A DNA stretch of 64,000 nucleotides from Paracoccus sigandri (GTDB lineage: Bacteria; Pseudomonadota; Alphaproteobacteria; Rhodobacterales; Rhodobacteraceae), in NCBI RefSeq assembly GCF_003709565.1, contig NZ_QNRC01000010.1, forward strand, positions 97,191 to 161,190, written 5' to 3'. Below the pieces are notes generated by a model, which saw only the letters and a program-made list of their open reading frames with translations, ran no database searches and was not told the DNA's origin. The position numbers and the translations under genes were made by a program. Positions within the stretch are counted from its first letter, which is position 1. Each line of letters begins with the position of its first letter. Below are positions 62,239 through 64,000 of the stretch, piece after piece.

Positions 62239-62772
62239 ATGCCGAAGACGATCGCCAAGACCTCTGCCCGCCTGGTCGGCGCCGCGACGCTGGCCGCAGC
62301 CGTGCCTGCCGGGGCGGCCGATCTGCACATGCAGATCACCTTGCCGGAAGTACAGGTCGCCTCCTATTACCGCCCCTATCTGGCCGCCTGGATCGAGGAC
62401 GCCGCCACCCGCGAGATGCAGGGGACGGTCGCGGTCTGGTATGACACGCGGCTGCGCGACAACCTGGGCGTCGGTTTCCTGCGCGACCTGCGCCGCTGGT
62501 GGCGCGAGGCGGGCGAGAACATGAGCTTTCCCGCCGATGGCGTCAGCGGGCCGACCCGCGGTCCCGGCACGCATGACGTCGTCATCCCCGGCGATTCGGG
62601 CATCCTGGCCGGGCTGGCGCCGGGCGACTATGTCCTGGCCGTCGAGGTCTCGCGCGAGAATGGCGAGCGCGAATTGCTGCGCGCCGGGTTCTCCTGGGGC
62701 GCGGGTGAAAACGACGCCGAGATCCAGGGCAGCAAGGAAATCGAGCGGCTTGCCGTCGCCGTCACGCGCTGA
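62239..62772 (+). CDS. DUF2271 periplasmic protein
   Basis: A 177-residue exported protein with a signal peptide ending near PAGAADL (about residue 28) and the DUF2271 pattern: YYRPYLAAWIEDAATREMQGTVAVWYD and PGDYVLAVEVSRENG. Members lie next to PepSY membrane proteins and flavodoxin-type reductases in iron-responsive clusters, as here. Biochemical function unknown. Confidence 0.85.
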   Translation: MPKTIAKTSARLVGAATLAAAVPAGAADLHMQITLPEVQVASYYRPYLAAWIEDAATREMQGTVAVWYDTRLRDNLGVGFLRDLRRWWREAGENMSFPADGVSGPTRGPGTHDVVIPGDSGILAGLAPGDYVLAVEVSRENGERELLRAGFSWGAGENDAEIQGSKEIERLAVAVTR

Positions 62773-62778
62773 GAGGCC

Positions 62779-63821
62779 ATGTCACGCGCCACCGCAGACA
62801 GCCCGATGCGGCATCTTCCGGGCGGAACGCGCGCCTTCCTGATGCGCCAGTTCCGCTTGTGGCACTGGGTTTCGGCCGCGCTCAGCCTGACGGGCCTGCT
62901 GATGTGCGCGGCCACCGGCATCACGCTGAACCATCCGGCGCTGATCCCCTCGACCCCTGTCACCACCGAGGTCGGCGCCCAGCTGCCGCAGGACCTGCAA
63001 AGGCTGCTGCAGGACTGGCCCGACCAGACCGAAGACCCCCTGCCCGACGAAATATCGCGCTGGACGCGGCAGGAACTGGCGCTGAACATCGCCGGGCGCG
63101 CGACCGAGACCGACTCCGAGGAGATTCATATCCCCCTGCCCCGCCGCTGCAACATCTGCCGCATTGGCGCGCAGGCGACATCGCGGTGGTCGAGATCCCG
63201 CTGCCCGACGGCACCCGTCTGCGGCGCGAATATTCGCTGGCCTCGCTGCCGGCGGACGGACAGGCCGAGCTGATCGTGCGGCGGACGACCGACGGCGCGG
63301 GCCAGCCGGGTCCGGGATCGGACTGGCTGACCCGGCAGCTGCAAACGGGCGGCCTGCTGCGGATGCGGATCCGCGAAAACCCCGGCTTCCACAGCAGCGA
63401 CGACCGCCGCCCGATGGTGCTGATCGGCGCGGGCTCGGGCCTCTCGGGGCTGGTCGCCCATATCCGCCAGCGCGCCTCGGCCAAGGCGCCCGGCCCGGTC
63501 TGGCTGCTGTTCGGCGAACGCAGCCGGGGCCATGACGCGATCCTTGACGCCGAATTGCAGGACTGGCTGCGCAGCGGCGTCCTGCGGCGGCTGGATCGCG
63601 CCTTTTCCAGGGATGGGGACGGGCCGCGATACGTGCATGAGCTGCTGCGCCTGAACGCCGCGACGCTTGCGGACTGGGACGCCCAGGGCGCCGGGTTTTA
63701 CATCTGCGGCCGGCGCGAGGGGATGGGCCGGGACGCAGAGCGCGCGCTTGCCGACATCCTGGGCGATGTCTGGTTTCAGGCTCTGGCGTTGTCGGGTCGC
63801 TGGCTGCGGGACCTCTATTAG
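62779..63821 (+). pseudogene. Deletion remnant: PepSY membrane protein 5' end fused out of frame to flavodoxin-reductase 3' end
   Basis: The first part (62779 to about 63146) encodes the N-terminus of a PepSY-associated membrane protein: MRQFRLWHWVSAALSLTG and a helix followed by ATGITLNHPAL, up to IHIPLPR. Such proteins have about 200 residues with a second helix near the end; here the second half is missing. From about 63135, in another frame (shifted by 2), the sequence encodes the C-terminal FAD/NADPH part of a sulfite-reductase-like flavoprotein: HWRAGDIAVVEIPLPDG, RREYSLASLP, LIGAGSGLSGLVAHI, FYICGRREGMGRDAERAL, ending DVWFQALALSGRWLRDLY at 63821. The flavodoxin domain is absent. A single deletion joining two neighbouring genes explains this. 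Read from the PepSY start, the frame runs past the junction and stops at 63271-63273. Confidence 0.75.
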
Positions 63822-63849
63822 GCGGCGTTTTTGCGGGTGGGTTCGTCTG

Positions 63850-64000
<151 letters not shown>

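Overview
The window is GC-rich, gene-dense chromosomal DNA from an alphaproteobacterium, most likely a Rhodobacteraceae member close to Paracoccus. This rests on the nitric oxide reductase genes norC-norB with an NNR/FNR-type box upstream, codon use dominated by G/C third positions, and the gene families present. No rRNA, tRNA, insertion sequence, phage gene or CRISPR array was found. The dominant theme is nutrient scavenging: there are six ABC importers and several secondary transporters, most paired with dedicated catabolic genes and a regulator.

Left part (1-21.1 kb). Denitrification genes norB (cut by the window edge) and norC lie divergent from a small membrane protein gene. A proV-proW-proX betaine/proline importer operon follows. 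Next is a catabolic island: a SelA/DgaE-like PLP enzyme divergent from an IclR regulator, then on the minus strand an oligopeptide-type importer (SBP, B, C, D, F) interleaved with a cog3964 amidohydrolase and a RidA protein, which suggests uptake and breakdown of an N-acylated or unusual amino acid or sugar. From 21.1 down to 14.2 kb lies a likely single operon: redoxin, FAD oxidoreductase, two-cluster ferredoxin, sulfonate-type ABC importer and a DHA2 exporter. It resembles asfAB-type organosulfonate loci.

Middle (21.4-38.7 kb). A full phosphonate operon reads phnF-G-H-I-J-K-L-M-C-D-E-E. Its PhnJ, the radical SAM subunit of carbon-phosphorus lyase, lacks three of the four C-terminal cysteines known from E. 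coli PhnJ, although the rest of the protein is well conserved. This is the most surprising observation in the window. A 32-bp repeat occurs twice, once inside the phnI 3' end, where with a GC hairpin it encodes a protein tail, and once after the last phnE. Next come a YcaQ/AlkX-type DNA glycosylase gene broken by an in-frame TAG, an ABC-F ATPase, and the conserved ybbP-ybbA / tesA group.

Right part (38.8-64 kb). A nitrate/sulfonate-type importer, an M19 dipeptidase-like protein with altered metal-site motifs, and a polyamine-type importer with a divergent LysR regulator are followed by an N-carbamoylsarcosine-amidase-like gene with another LysR. Then comes an unusual SDR / FAD sugar-lactone-oxidase-like / EutH-family transporter operon divergent from a LuxR-type regulator, with a 20-bp inverted repeat between them. 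AidB, a GntR regulator and an NCS1 nucleobase-type transporter follow, ended by a strong terminator. The last block is an iron-uptake-like locus (YncE-like propeller, TonB receptor, EF-hand protein, DUF2271 protein). In it a deletion has fused the start of a PepSY membrane gene out of frame to the end of a flavodoxin-type reductase gene. The window ends in the 3' end of pta.
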